Positions 47,254 through 56,460 of a DNA stretch of 64,000 nucleotides are shown piece after piece. Source of the DNA: Candidatus Zhuqueibacterota bacterium (GTDB taxonomy: Bacteria > Zhuqueibacterota > Zhuqueibacteria > Zhuqueibacterales > Geothermadaptataceae); the NCBI GenBank assembly GCA_030950365.1, contig JAUZRQ010000005.1, positions 22,472-86,471 of the forward strand, read 5' to 3'. Each line of letters starts with the position of its first letter. The stretch's first letter is position 1. The notes under the pieces were generated by a model. It saw only the letters and a program-made list of their open reading frames with translations. It was not told the DNA's origin and did no database searches. A program made the position numbers and the translations under genes.

Positions 47254-48795
47254 ATGCAAACGACCCGGAAGGACGCTTTGGACACTTCAGTTTTCGATCC
47301 CTATGAAATGGCCCCTGCTGAAGCTTTCGAATTCGAATTTCCTTTTTTAGAAACCCGATTCAACCTGAATGAGCTGCCCTCGCTACCGGCCATTATTCTG
47401 CGGCTCGATTATCTGATGGAACAAAACCGCCCGTCCATCAAGGAAGTCATTCGTACGGTGCTCACTGACCCGACATTGGCGCTGCGGGTACTGAGCATTC
47501 TGACATTAACACCGAGTTACAATCCTCAGAATCCCCTCACCGTATCCAGGGTGGTGAACTTCCGTGGTTTGCGTCCCATCAAAAAACTGTTCGAAGGCGC
47601 GACTATTTTCAGCCAAAACAACGCGCTTGAGCAGCAATCGTCATTCAGTTTGTATACTTTTTGGAAGCACTCGGTGTTTTCCGCCATAGCTGCTGAGATT
47701 ATTGCCAATGAACGAAAGCAGGAGAACATCGAGGAGGCGTTAATGGCTGGCCTCCTGCACGACATCGGTAAACTGGTTCTGGCCCAATTCTCGCCCAATT
47801 TGTTTAAAAAGTATGCGAAAATGAAGCGAGAGCACGAAGAATCGTTGCATCTTGAAGAACGCATTTTCAAAGTTACGCATACCGAGGTAGGTCGTCAGGT
47901 TGGAGAAAAGTTACGATTGCCCAATACTATTGTAGAAGTCATTAAATATCATCACTTCGAATTGCTTCCCAATAAAAATATTCTGCTAATCAACCCCCTT
48001 ATCAAAATCGTTTATGTGGCCCAAAGTATTGCGAAGCTATTTTATTTACGCGACCAGAGTGCGCATTATTTTTATGAAGGGCTTGACCGCGCTAAAGAAT
48101 ATTTAGATTTTACCAATCAGGAATACAAAAATGTCGTACGCCAGGTATCCAATCGTATATACGGACTGATGGACGACATGCACCTGTCGTTTGAGGTATT
48201 TCAAAATTATGGCCAAAAACTGGAAGATGTATGCGCCATCGCCGAAGAACTCAAACTGAAAATAGAAGAAGCCACCCGGCGATTGAAAAATCTGGAAATG
48301 AAAGATATTATTCTGGACGAACTTTTTCCCCAGCTCATCGGTAAAGCATCGCGGGAATCACTGCTGAAGAATCTGGCTGCGACGATTCACGTACATGGTA
48401 ATATTCAGCATGTAGTACTATTTTTGTATGATAAGACTAAGAAATTATTGCAGAGCAAGTTGAACTTTGGCCTGCCCACTAACGATAACCTGCGATGGGC
48501 CAAACTCGAGCTGGATATGCCGGGGGTCATTGCCACCGCCTTTCATAAAAAAAAGAGCCTCTGTATTCGCCATTACAATGAAACGTTGAAGGAAGAAGGG
48601 TTATTCGATCATCAAGAATTGCGGTATGTGAAAACCCATCCTTTCGTCGCCATCCCGATTTACAACAGCACAGAATCCATTGGCGTGCTTTATTTGAGCC
48701 AGGGCAGTCCAAACGAAATTATTCCTGAAGATCAGATGAAGGTGTTTGAGAAGATTTGTCAGTATGTTGGCCGAGCGATTGATTATCACTCCTGA
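47254..48795 (+). CDS. HDOD-GAF domain protein
   Basis: A protein of about 513 residues. A HDOD domain (about 40-250) has LPSLPAIILRLDYLM, DPTLALRVLSI, GLLHDIGKLVLAQF and KVTHTEVGRQVGEKLRLP, with the HD pair preserved. A helical linker follows, then a C-terminal GAF domain (about 350-505) including IRHYNETLKEEGLF and PFVAIPIYNSTESIGVLYL. HDOD proteins act in stress, cyclic-di-GMP or two-component signalling; the GAF domain probably binds a small ligand or another protein. No adjacent kinase or cyclase is present. The start is uncertain (ATG 47254 chosen; the frame is open upstream to a TTG at 47176). Confidence 0.85.
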   Translation: MQTTRKDALDTSVFDPYEMAPAEAFEFEFPFLETRFNLNELPSLPAIILRLDYLMEQNRPSIKEVIRTVLTDPTLALRVLSILTLTPSYNPQNPLTVSRVVNFRGLRPIKKLFEGATIFSQNNALEQQSSFSLYTFWKHSVFSAIAAEIIANERKQENIEEALMAGLLHDIGKLVLAQFSPNLFKKYAKMKREHEESLHLEERIFKVTHTEVGRQVGEKLRLPNTIVEVIKYHHFELLPNKNILLINPLIKIVYVAQSIAKLFYLRDQSAHYFYEGLDRAKEYLDFTNQEYKNVVRQVSNRIYGLMDDMHLSFEVFQNYGQKLEDVCAIAEELKLKIEEATRRLKNLEMKDIILDELFPQLIGKASRESLLKNLAATIHVHGNIQHVVLFLYDKTKKLLQSKLNFGLPTNDNLRWAKLELDMPGVIATAFHKKKSLCIRHYNETLKEEGLFDHQELRYVKTHPFVAIPIYNSTESIGVLYLSQGSPNEIIPEDQMKVFEKICQYVGRAIDYHS

Positions 48796-48817
48796 TCCCC
48801 CTGAGAATATGCCCAAT

Positions 48818-49240
48818 TTAATGTAAAACCACCTTTTTCTTTTCAATGATATCGTCGGCCCGGTAAGTCATGATGTAGATTCCGGGTGCAAGACGCCGGG
48901 CGGCATCGGACTCACCGTACCACGAAATCTGATAAGCACCGCCAGGCAGATATTTTTGCACCAGCGTACGTACCCGGTATCCTTCAAGGTTGACAATATA
49001 AAGCTGCGCCAACGAAAAGGATTCGTGATAAAAGCGAACGGTAGCCACGGCATCCGGATCAGAGGTAGGCAGCAGGATCATATGCGGCACATCGCGAGTT
49101 GCATCGAAATTCGCCATGCCATCCTCGCTCATTTGAAACGCCGCGGTCATGGCGCCGGGCTGGCGGTCGGGTTTTTGATTGATGATCATGGAGCCCACGG
49201 CCAGCATGCCCCCCAGCAAAACGGCCATCATGAAACGCAT
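48818..49240 (-). CDS. Small exported protein with a FlgD/type-A-sorting-like tail
   Basis: A 140-residue protein. The start at 49240 follows GGAGGATGTACC. An N-terminal signal (MRFMMAVLLGGMLAVGS) precedes a short region and a C-terminal domain ending LAPGIYIMTYRADDIIEKKKVVLH, which fits the FlgD-Ig-like / type-A (T9SS-type) sorting pattern (G-x-Y-x-I-x-W near residue 100, then G-I-Y and K-K-x-V-x-x). It is unusually small: almost the whole mature protein is the tail. Probably surface or secreted; no T9SS genes are visible here. Confidence 0.7.
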   Translation of the reverse strand: MRFMMAVLLGGMLAVGSMIINQKPDRQPGAMTAAFQMSEDGMANFDATRDVPHMILLPTSDPDAVATVRFYHESFSLAQLYIVNLEGYRVRTLVQKYLPGGAYQISWYGESDAARRLAPGIYIMTYRADDIIEKKKVVLH

Positions 49241-49550
49241 GGTACATCCTCCAATTTTGTGCAGAGCCAAACCTTTATGGAGTCGGCCACGGCACCGCTG
49301 TATTTCCTGTAATGATGAATTCGTGTGACAATATTGCTGTTGCAGCGCCTGGTTACCCCTTGATTCTGCAAAGGGCATGCCATGCTATTTTCAGCACCAT
49401 TTGCCGGCCCTAGGGGCGGTTTCTGTTCCAATATGAACCACCGCCTGTACTTATCGGGACAATTGCAGTGGGAAAACTCGATAAAACCAGGGAGGGGGTG
49501 CAACAATGCAGTTACAGCTGTTGTTTCTTCATGACAGGTAAAGAGGGGAA
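49241..49550. other. Intergenic region upstream of the sorting-like gene
   Basis: No gene is supported. It contains a hairpin at 49415-49445 (GGCGGT ... ACCGCC, with an inner GTTC/GAAC pairing) that could fold on either strand. It should include the minus-strand leader of the small exported protein. No known riboswitch pattern was recognised. Confidence 0.4.
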
Positions 49551-49581
49551 AATAAAAAGCCCCTGTATCGAGGACAGGGGC
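49551..49581 (-). terminator. Intrinsic terminator of the cold-shock gene
   Basis: On the minus strand GCCCCTGT / ACAGGGGC forms an eight-base stem followed by TTTTTATT. It lies about 22 bases past the stop codon. Confidence 0.9.
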
Positions 49582-49602
49582 GTAGATTATTTTATCAAAA
49601 CC

Positions 49603-49803
49603 TTATAATTTCACCACCCTTGTCGCTCGCGGTCCCTTGGGGCCCATCTCAGATTCAAATTCTACATTGTCTCCGGCCGTTAAGGACTTGAATCCATCGG
49701 CTTCGATCACCCGGAAATGTACAAAGACGTCCTCGCCGGCTTCATTTTGAATGAAACCATAGCCCTTGGCGTCGTTGAACCACTTGACGACTCCCTTTTC
49801 CAT
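49603..49803 (-). CDS. Cold-shock domain protein (CspA family)
   Basis: A 66-residue single CSD protein with the nucleic-acid-binding motifs KGYGFI (RNP1) and VFVHF (RNP2), starting [18 protein letters not shown]. Normal length. It binds single-stranded RNA/DNA and may act as an RNA chaperone. A GGGAG site lies a few T residues before the ATG, and a clear terminator follows. Confidence 0.96.
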   Translation of the reverse strand: MEKGVVKWFNDAKGYGFIQNEAGEDVFVHFRVIEADGFKSLTAGDNVEFESEMGPKGPRATRVVKL

Positions 49804-50068
49804 AAAAAAAATCTCCCTATTATGGTAGGAGGTTAAATCGACCGCGACCTTGTTTAAAACGGCGAGCAGTTCCGAGGCTGGACTCTGGACTGCTGCTTGT
49901 TGAATGCCCGGCAGGCCCTACCATCCTGCAGGAGGCCATTTCAACATGTTTAAACAAAGCCAGACCATTAAAGCGGCCACAATTTGTGAATCAAATTTTT
50001 AAAAAGCAAGTAAAATTTCTGAATTTTTTGAATATTTCCAATACCCGGTCGATTATATTAAATAAAAA

Positions 50069-51232
50069 ATGTTCAACCTGTTAGCCTGCAAAAAATCCAT
50101 GTCCAGACCTCCGGCACTGCAGCGCGCAATTAAAATCATTCTGCTCATTCTGCCCATCGCTGTTCTCGGCAATCTCATTTATACAGGGGTCACCACCGGA
50201 CATACCGGATTCATGACGATTTTGCGGGTCCCCTTTTATTGGCTCCTATTAGCGGTACTGTTTTCGCTGTTTCCGTGGGTGTTTGCCTATTTGCGCCTCA
50301 GGGTGTGGTCCTCGTTTTTCCGGCTGAATTTGACCTCGAGGGAACTGGCGGAAATCGTGCTGGCTAACGATGTGGCCGCCGCAGCCACGCCCACGGCCAT
50401 GGGGGGCGGGTATGCCAAAATCGGTCTGCTCATTTTCCACGGCGTCAAATCCGGCCTGGCAGCTTCACTAATGGTCATCGGCTCTATAGAAGATTATCTC
50501 AGCATGGCCATTGTCGTGCCCATTGTCTGGATGTTCTTTGCACCAGAACACCTCAGCTTCTGGGCTATGATGCAGAAAATCCTGGCAGCAGCGGCGCAGC
50601 TACCTTCGTTTTTGCCGGTCACCGTATTGGGTGTATTCAGCGCCGCTGTATTTATCTGGGCATTTCCCACCACACGCGGTATCTTGCTTCGATTCCTGCC
50701 CACGGAATGGCTAAAAAAACGGCTTGTGCAACCTCTGAAGCAGGTTTTTGCTGATTTCAAAAATGCCTTCCAGGTGATATCCCGTGGCGGCAAAAGGATC
50801 TTCGCGCTCAACGTGTTTCTAGCAGCTTTGCAATGGATCATGCGCTACAGCATCTTCACGTTCATTGCGGCCGGTCTGGGTCTCCATCCCGATCCGGTGG
50901 CCTTTTTTCTCATGCAATGGCTGGTGTATATGCTGATGAATTTCGTGCCCACGCCCGGGGCGATCGGTGGCGCCGAAGTGATGTTCATTCTGGTATTCCG
51001 CGGCGCCATTCCGCCGGACCTGCTACCGGTGGCCAGCGCCGCATGGCGCTTCGTTTCGACTTATCTCATGCTGATCGTGGCCGCCGTCCTCATGATGCTG
51101 GTACAAAAGCCAACTCTACGTAAAAAAAGAAAAACACCAGAACCAATCGCACCATTCGATTCCACGGATTCGCGACCGCTTGCGCCTCCCGTCTATCCGT
51201 TGCCGGCTCCTACAGCGGATGCGCCACACTAA
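50069..51232 (+). CDS. LPG synthase TM-region / UPF0104-type membrane protein
   Basis: A 387-residue membrane protein with about eight helices. It carries the marks of the lysylphosphatidylglycerol synthetase TM / flippase family: NDVAAAATPTAMGGGYAKIGLL and, in the second half, NFVPTPGAIGGAEVMFIL. It lacks the soluble aminoacyl transferase domain, so a lipid or sugar-lipid flippase role is inferred rather than lysylation. The C-terminal tail (about 345-387) is basic then proline-rich. The start is poorly marked: ATG 50069, or 50099. It is divergent from the cold-shock gene. Confidence 0.85.
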   Translation: MFNLLACKKSMSRPPALQRAIKIILLILPIAVLGNLIYTGVTTGHTGFMTILRVPFYWLLLAVLFSLFPWVFAYLRLRVWSSFFRLNLTSRELAEIVLANDVAAAATPTAMGGGYAKIGLLIFHGVKSGLAASLMVIGSIEDYLSMAIVVPIVWMFFAPEHLSFWAMMQKILAAAAQLPSFLPVTVLGVFSAAVFIWAFPTTRGILLRFLPTEWLKKRLVQPLKQVFADFKNAFQVISRGGKRIFALNVFLAALQWIMRYSIFTFIAAGLGLHPDPVAFFLMQWLVYMLMNFVPTPGAIGGAEVMFILVFRGAIPPDLLPVASAAWRFVSTYLMLIVAAVLMMLVQKPTLRKKRKTPEPIAPFDSTDSRPLAPPVYPLPAPTADAPH

Positions 51233-51413
51233 AATTTCTTGTACGATTTTTTAACTTTACTCTAATTGTGGAAAACTCTATATTCATTCCGGCCATTTTC
51301 CCTGTTTACAACCATCCAAACCAAGCTGCAATTTGTCAGCCCGTCTCGTGGTATGGCATGATAACGCCAATTCGAAATTGATAATTAATAGAGACGAATC
51401 GTTAGGCTTTTAC

Positions 51414-51441
51414 TTGCGGCTTGAATAAAGTGGTCTAATAA
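51414..51441 (+). promoter_or_regulatory. Putative promoter of the DPP III-like gene
   Basis: TTGCGG and TAATAA separated by 16 bases, about 63 bases before the ATG. Pattern match only. Confidence 0.25.
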
Positions 51442-51503
51442 CGAGTTTAGATAGAGCCATTCCTGAACAAATTTAGGAGAGGACCAAATTGGAGAGACCA
51501 AGG

Positions 51504-53165
51504 ATGAAGCATTTTCGTTTTGCATGGCTGAGCGGATTCTTGATGCTGGCGATCCTCATGGGCTGCAGCAAGAAGCAAACCTGGACGGATGAAGAGGCGC
51601 AGAGCATCGAGCAACGCATGACAAAATATGTCCTCACGCCCATGCCGTTCGATGCCAGCCAATTCAGCAAAAAGGAAAAAGAATTGCTGAAAACCCTCAT
51701 CGAGGTGGGCGAACTGGTGGATGAGATTTTCTGGCGACAGACCTACCACGACAACATCGCGCTGCGCAATCGCATGGTGAGAGAGCGCCGCGAGGACGAT
51801 CCGGTGCGCCGATTTTTCTTCATGCAGACCGGGCCCTACGACCGCCTGGACCATAACGCGCCGTTCATGGACGTACCGCCCAAACCACCGACCGCCGGAT
51901 TCTATCCGCCCGACATGACCAAAGAAGAATTTGAAAAATGGATTGCGGAGCATCCGGATGACAGAGAGGCGTTCTTAAGTCCATACACCGTCATCAAACG
52001 CAAAGGCAATCGCCTTGTGGCGGTTCCTTATCATGTGGAGTATAAATCGTTCATCGTGCCCATGGTCAACAAGTTGCGGCAGGCGGCTAAACTGGCCGAG
52101 AGTGAGGATTTCCGCAATTACCTGCTCAAAAAAGCCGAGGCTCTGTTGACCGACCGGTACTTCGACGCAGATGTGGCCTGGATCGATATGAAGGACAGCA
52201 AATTCGATATGGTGCTGGGGCCGTTCGAGGTGTATGAGGACGAGCTCATGAATTTGAAGGCCGCTTACGAAGCCAGCGTGGAAATCGTCGATCAGGAAGA
52301 AAGCGCCAAGCTGGAAGTGTACAAACAGCACCTGAATGACCTCGAGCAATTTCTGCCGTATCCCCGGCGCTATAAAAATGCCAACGCCGGCCTGACCGCG
52401 TCGTTTGTGATTGTGCGCGACATCTACCGTGGCGGCGACATCCGGGTGGGCTATCAGCCGGTGGCAGCCAACCTGCCCAACGACCCGGAAGTGCACGCGA
52501 AAAAAGGCACCAAAAAGACATTCTGGAAAAACATCCTCGATGCGCGCTTGCAGCAGATCATTTTGCCCATTGGCAAACGGCTGATTACCGAGGATCAGGT
52601 TGAGTTGATGACCGCACAGGGCTTTTTCGATTTCGTGCTGCTGCATGAAATCGCCCACGGCCTGGGGCCGCGCTATGTGCATGGCTCGCAAACGCCGGTG
52701 AATGTGGCGTTACGCGATCTGTACTCCTGGATCGAGGAAAACAAGGCGGACATCGCTGGCTTGCACAGCCTGCGCTATCTACGCGAACACGAGATCATCG
52801 ATCCCGAGCTGCGCAAGCAGCATTATGTGAGCTACCTCGGCTCCATTTTCCGCACCATTCGCTTCGGCACCGGCGAGGCGCACGGCAAGGCCGCTCTTGT
52901 ATCGCTGAATTATCTCATGGAAAACGGCGGCATCGTGTACAATCCGGACACCAAAAAATTTGCCATCGATTTCGATAAGTTTGATGACGGCATCACCCTA
53001 CTGGCCAACGAACTGCTGCTCATCGAGGCCGAGGGCGATTACGACCGCGCCAAACGGCTGGAAAAGGATTACGGCCAGATGCCAGATTTTTTGCGTGTGG
53101 CTCTGGACGGTCTCAAAGACCTGCCCATCGATCTGGTGCCGGTGTACGAGGTGAAGTGGGAATAA
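51504..53165 (+). CDS. DPP III-like zinc metallopeptidase lipoprotein (M49-type)
   Basis: A 553-residue lipoprotein. The signal ends in LAILMGCSKK (lipobox Cys about 21). The C-terminal half has the zinc motif HEIAHGLGPRY (about 381-391) and a second Glu-containing EENKADIAGL (about 412-421), the combination seen in bacterial relatives of dipeptidyl peptidase III. Classical M49 has HELLGH with three spacer residues. Here the spacer is two, so the metal site reads as HExxH. Its substrate is unknown; DPP III-type enzymes cleave dipeptides. It is probably anchored to the outer membrane facing the periplasm. The start at 51504 follows GGAGAG; an in-frame TTG lies 15 bases earlier. Confidence 0.88.
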   Translation: MKHFRFAWLSGFLMLAILMGCSKKQTWTDEEAQSIEQRMTKYVLTPMPFDASQFSKKEKELLKTLIEVGELVDEIFWRQTYHDNIALRNRMVRERREDDPVRRFFFMQTGPYDRLDHNAPFMDVPPKPPTAGFYPPDMTKEEFEKWIAEHPDDREAFLSPYTVIKRKGNRLVAVPYHVEYKSFIVPMVNKLRQAAKLAESEDFRNYLLKKAEALLTDRYFDADVAWIDMKDSKFDMVLGPFEVYEDELMNLKAAYEASVEIVDQEESAKLEVYKQHLNDLEQFLPYPRRYKNANAGLTASFVIVRDIYRGGDIRVGYQPVAANLPNDPEVHAKKGTKKTFWKNILDARLQQIILPIGKRLITEDQVELMTAQGFFDFVLLHEIAHGLGPRYVHGSQTPVNVALRDLYSWIEENKADIAGLHSLRYLREHEIIDPELRKQHYVSYLGSIFRTIRFGTGEAHGKAALVSLNYLMENGGIVYNPDTKKFAIDFDKFDDGITLLANELLLIEAEGDYDRAKRLEKDYGQMPDFLRVALDGLKDLPIDLVPVYEVKWE

Positions 53166-53211
53166 ATGCTGGTCGGATTTGAATCGGGATAAAGCATAAC
53201 CAGTTGAACCG

Positions 53212-53254
53212 GTTTTCGGCGGCGCCTCCCGATGCTGCCGAAAACTGTTTTTTT
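53212..53254 (+). terminator. Intrinsic terminator of the DPP III-like gene
   Basis: GTTTTCGGC / GCCGAAAAC forms a nine-base stem with a 16-base loop, followed by TGTTTTTTT, about 47 bases after the stop codon. Confidence 0.85.
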
Positions 53255-53261
53255 CCTTTCC

Positions 53262-53345
53262 TCCTTCCCAGGTTAAACCGAAAAAGTAGGGAAAAAGGAA
53301 TAGCCTGGAATACGATTCCGGCATTTCAGCGGCTCCCAACTGGCC
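53262..53345 (+). repeat. Dispersed repeat B, degenerate copy
   Basis: It contains CTCCTTCCCAGGTTAAACC, related to the palindrome at 40223-40247, and further on ATTCCGGCATTTCAGCGGC, the reverse complement of a motif in the copies near 40.05 and 60.2 kb. It is scrambled compared with those. Confidence 0.5.
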
Positions 53346-53588
53346 GAAAAAAGCCGGATTAATAAATAGGGGCGTAAGGCCGAATCGTTGCGAATCGTTG
53401 CCCTGCCGCCGCTCAAAGATCTCCACCGCCAACATCTCGGAACACGAAGCATACAGCCAGCAATCCAGCATCGGCGTTTGATCCGTGTCCATCCGCGGCG
53501 CCCCTCATCCGTACTCATCTGCGAGATCCGTGGTTATTAACAAAGCGGCCCGACATCGCCGCCCGGGCTTTTGGTGCCAATCCCCTGG

Positions 53589-55592
53589 TCAATCCAGCTT
53601 TTCCACCTCCACCCGGGCATCGTTATAGCAGGCGCCGCCACCAATATCGTTGACATGATCCGGGCAGAGGGCGTTGGCGGTCTGGCCGTTGAGCGAGATT
53701 TTGCGCCAGGCGCCTTTGGGCATGGCAACCACTCCGGGCCGCACGCGATCCGACACCCGGGCATAGCAATGCACCTCGCCCAGCCGGTTGCGCACCTTGA
53801 CGCGATCCCCTGATTGGATGCCGCGGTGCCGGGCATCGCGCGGGTGCAAGGTGATTTCCAGCCGGTCGAGATTAAATTCGCCCATGGTGCTGGAAATCAG
53901 CTTCGGGCTCGATGGCGTAATGAGCTGCAGCGGATGAGTTTTGTCCTGGCTGTTCCGATAGCGAAACGGCTCCTCACCCAGGATCGCCGGACACAGATCG
54001 ATTTTGCCGTCCGGCGTCAGCGGAAACACCGTCTTGAACGGCACCGGCCGCTCCCCGGGGAAATCGAACCGCTGTACGAGGCCGGCTTTCATTTTGGCCG
54101 GGCTAACGGCGCTCCGGCCCGCGCGCAGCGCGCCGCTGATTTTCTCTAAAAACGTTTGCGTATCCCAGGTGAACGGTGCCTCGCGCCAGCCCATGGCACG
54201 GCCCAGCGCGGCAAACACCGCCTCGTTGGGCCAGGCTTCGCCACACGCGGCAATCACCGGCTGCACCCCACCAATAACATAATTTCCATACGCTTTTTTG
54301 ACCTCGTACTGTTCCAGAAACGTCACCGCGGGAAGCACAATATCCGCATAACGCGCCGTGTCGGTCATGACCTGCTCGTGCACAACCGTGAACAAATCCT
54401 CCCGCATGAGTCCCCTGAGCACGGCGTTTTGATTCGGCGCCGTGGCCACGGGATTGGCGTTGTACACGAACAGCGCCTTCACCGGCGGCTCCAGCGGCTC
54501 AGTTAAAATGCGGCCCAATTGCGACATGTTCAGCGTCCGGGTGTTCCACGACATCGGGCCGAAGACCTCCTGCAAGTCCAGGCTTGCGGCGCCGCTGTTG
54601 CTCATGGTGTAGCCGCTCCCCGGTTTTCCGAACTTGCCGAGCAGCGCCGGCATGGCCAGAATGGCGGCAATGGCCCGGCCGCCGTTACGGTTGCGTTCCG
54701 TGCCCCAGCCACAGCGGACCACAGCGGGATCGGCATCGGCGAAGCGCCGCGCCAGCGTTTCGATGGCCTCCGCCGGTACTCCGGCCTCACGCGCCGCCTT
54801 GTCCAGCGGCCAGGCATCGGCCGCGTTAAACAGCGGCTCAACATTTTTTGCGTGCCGGCGCAGAAATCCGGCATCGAGCCGGTCCCATTCGCGCCACAGG
54901 CGAATCATGGCCAGGGCCACCGGCAAATCCGTGCCCGGCCGCACCGGAAGGTGCAGATCGATCTCCGCGCGCGAAAACGCATTGCGCGGGTCCACCACCG
55001 CGATAAACGCCCCGCGCCTTTTGGCCTCGCGCAAAAACGGCACCAGATGGATGTTGCTAACCTTCGGATTGGCTCCCCAGATCACGATGCATTTCGCATG
55101 CACGTAATCTTCAAATGCCACTCCGGGCATTTTGCCATACATGGCCCTGGCCACCTCACCCGAAGGCGCGGCGCAAAAGGTCTTGGCCAACCGTGATGCG
55201 CCAAGGCGCGCAAAAAAATAATCATCCAGCGCATCTTCGCCCAGCAGGCCGTTTGAACCGCCATAATGAAACGGCAGAATGGCCTCCCCACCCCAGCGGT
55301 CGCGGATCGATCTCAGGCGGCCCGCCACGATATCGATGGCTTCATCCCAGCGGATGCGCTCAAATTCGCCTTCGCCTTTGAGCCCAACCCGCCGCATCGG
55401 ATACAAAATGCGGTCCGGATGATACACCCGCCGCGCAAACCGGGAAACTTTGCTGCAAATAAAACCCGCCGTCACCGGATCGTCCGCGCTGCCGGCAATC
55501 CGGCGGATGCGACCTTCGGCCACCGTCACTTCGAGCGCGCAGGTGTCCGGGCAATCCATGGTGCAGGTGGTACGGAACACGCGTTCGGCCAT
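53589..55592 (-). CDS. Molybdopterin oxidoreductase (DMSO reductase superfamily)
   Basis: A 667-residue oxidoreductase with a [4Fe-4S] binding motif at Cys10, Cys14, Cys18 and Cys46 (CTMDCPDTC, ICSK) and four Mo-bisMGD domains. Cys140 in KTFCAAPSGE is in the place of a possible Mo ligand. Later motifs include IVIWGANPKVSN, FVYNANPVAT and the C-terminal MoCo-binding domain with GDRVKVRNRLGEV. The start at 55592 follows AAGGACGCC. It has no TAT signal, so it is probably cytoplasmic. Its substrate is unknown (formate, polysulfide and nitrate relatives share the fold). No dedicated electron-transfer subunit follows it. Confidence 0.9.
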   Translation of the reverse strand: MAERVFRTTCTMDCPDTCALEVTVAEGRIRRIAGSADDPVTAGFICSKVSRFARRVYHPDRILYPMRRVGLKGEGEFERIRWDEAIDIVAGRLRSIRDRWGGEAILPFHYGGSNGLLGEDALDDYFFARLGASRLAKTFCAAPSGEVARAMYGKMPGVAFEDYVHAKCIVIWGANPKVSNIHLVPFLREAKRRGAFIAVVDPRNAFSRAEIDLHLPVRPGTDLPVALAMIRLWREWDRLDAGFLRRHAKNVEPLFNAADAWPLDKAAREAGVPAEAIETLARRFADADPAVVRCGWGTERNRNGGRAIAAILAMPALLGKFGKPGSGYTMSNSGAASLDLQEVFGPMSWNTRTLNMSQLGRILTEPLEPPVKALFVYNANPVATAPNQNAVLRGLMREDLFTVVHEQVMTDTARYADIVLPAVTFLEQYEVKKAYGNYVIGGVQPVIAACGEAWPNEAVFAALGRAMGWREAPFTWDTQTFLEKISGALRAGRSAVSPAKMKAGLVQRFDFPGERPVPFKTVFPLTPDGKIDLCPAILGEEPFRYRNSQDKTHPLQLITPSSPKLISSTMGEFNLDRLEITLHPRDARHRGIQSGDRVKVRNRLGEVHCYARVSDRVRPGVVAMPKGAWRKISLNGQTANALCPDHVNDIGGGACYNDARVEVEKLD

Positions 55593-55605
55593 GGCGTCCT
55601 TGCGT

Positions 55606-55803
55606 TTACGAATCATCAGAATCCCGGGATTTGTCCCGGTACAGGTTGAACAAAAAATCCGAATCTTTTGGGGATAAATCAAAACGGGCGCAGGCTTCGT
55701 TGATGAGTTCTATAATATTCGCGTCCGGATTTTCCTTTCGGCTATCGGAGATCCACTTCACGGCTTTGCGCAGGGCATCCCCTTCCGGCATGATATTGGA
55801 CAT
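55606..55803 (-). CDS. Small conserved protein preceding the oxidoreductase
   Basis: A 65-residue helical protein (MSNIMPEGDALRKAVKWISD...). Its pattern LRKAVKWISxxRKxNP and FDLSPKDSDFLFNLY recurs in small unnamed proteins in other bacteria, so it is probably real. It ends 13 bases before the oxidoreductase start, and its last codons contain that gene's ribosome-binding site. Function unknown; operon membership is inferred from spacing. Confidence 0.7.
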   Translation of the reverse strand: MSNIMPEGDALRKAVKWISDSRKENPDANIIELINEACARFDLSPKDSDFLFNLYRDKSRDSDDS

Positions 55804-56085
55804 TTGTTCCTCCCTCTGCTTGAATCATCGCTTCAATGCTGATGATGAACCTGTTCCGGCAAGACATCGTGCTACCTCCTGATATTGAAAGTACAAATTT
55901 CCGGCTTGCAATGCAAAAGAAATCCGGCTCTCAGCAGCCATACCCCGGCTTGACACCGCATATTTTTTTGCGTATATTTGGCAACTCGTTTTTTGCATTT
56001 CACACCGACATCCATTCACCAGAATGATAAAGAGCAGTTGCGCCGCATTTTGGATTTGGAATCACCATTTTATGGCGGAGGATTC

Positions 56086-56460
56086 ATGATGCATGACGAA
56101 TTGCAGCAAAAAGTGCAAGACCTGCATATGGATAAAATAAAGCGGCATATTTTCCTGTGCTGTTATCAAACCAAGCCCAAGTGCTGCAGTCTGGAAGAAG
56201 GCGAAAAAAGCTGGTTGTATTTGATGGAACGGCTGCGGGAGCTCAAACTCACCAGGGCCGGCGGTATTTTTCGCACCAAGGCCAACTGCCTGCGCGTATG
56301 CGCCCGGGGCCCCATTGCCGTGGTGTACCCGGAGGGCGTGTGGTACCACTCCTGCACCCCGGACGTGCTGGAACGCATTATTCAGGAGCATCTCATCGGC
56401 GGCAAGCCGGTTAAAGAATACATGATCATCGGCCCTGAAACTTTAGAAGAAGGCCAATAG
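56086..56460 (+). CDS. Thioredoxin-like [2Fe-2S] ferredoxin
   Basis: A protein of about 124 residues. The N-terminal part has [12 protein letters not shown], and the second half [24 protein letters not shown]. This Cys set with [12 protein letters not shown] matches shethna-type thioredoxin-like ferredoxins, which bind one [2Fe-2S] cluster. A GGCGGAGG site precedes ATG 56086. It is transcribed divergently from the molybdoenzyme operon, so it could be a redox partner; this is a position-based inference. Confidence 0.9.
   Translation: MMHDELQQKVQDLHMDKIKRHIFLCCYQTKPKCCSLEEGEKSWLYLMERLRELKLTRAGGIFRTKANCLRVCARGPIAVVYPEGVWYHSCTPDVLERIIQEHLIGGKPVKEYMIIGPETLEEGQ

Larger units (their letters stand above)
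53166..53588. other. Intergenic region with terminator and repeat B
   Basis: No gene is supported. Apart from the terminator at 53212-53254 it holds repeat B material (about 53262-53345), a direct duplication CGAATCGTTG CGAATCGTTG (about 53382-53401), and a stretch with GATCCGTGTCCATCCGCGG (about 53480) resembling 60385-60410. A weak GCCCG/CGGGC hairpin lies near 53545-53570 past the oxidoreductase stop. Confidence 0.5.
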
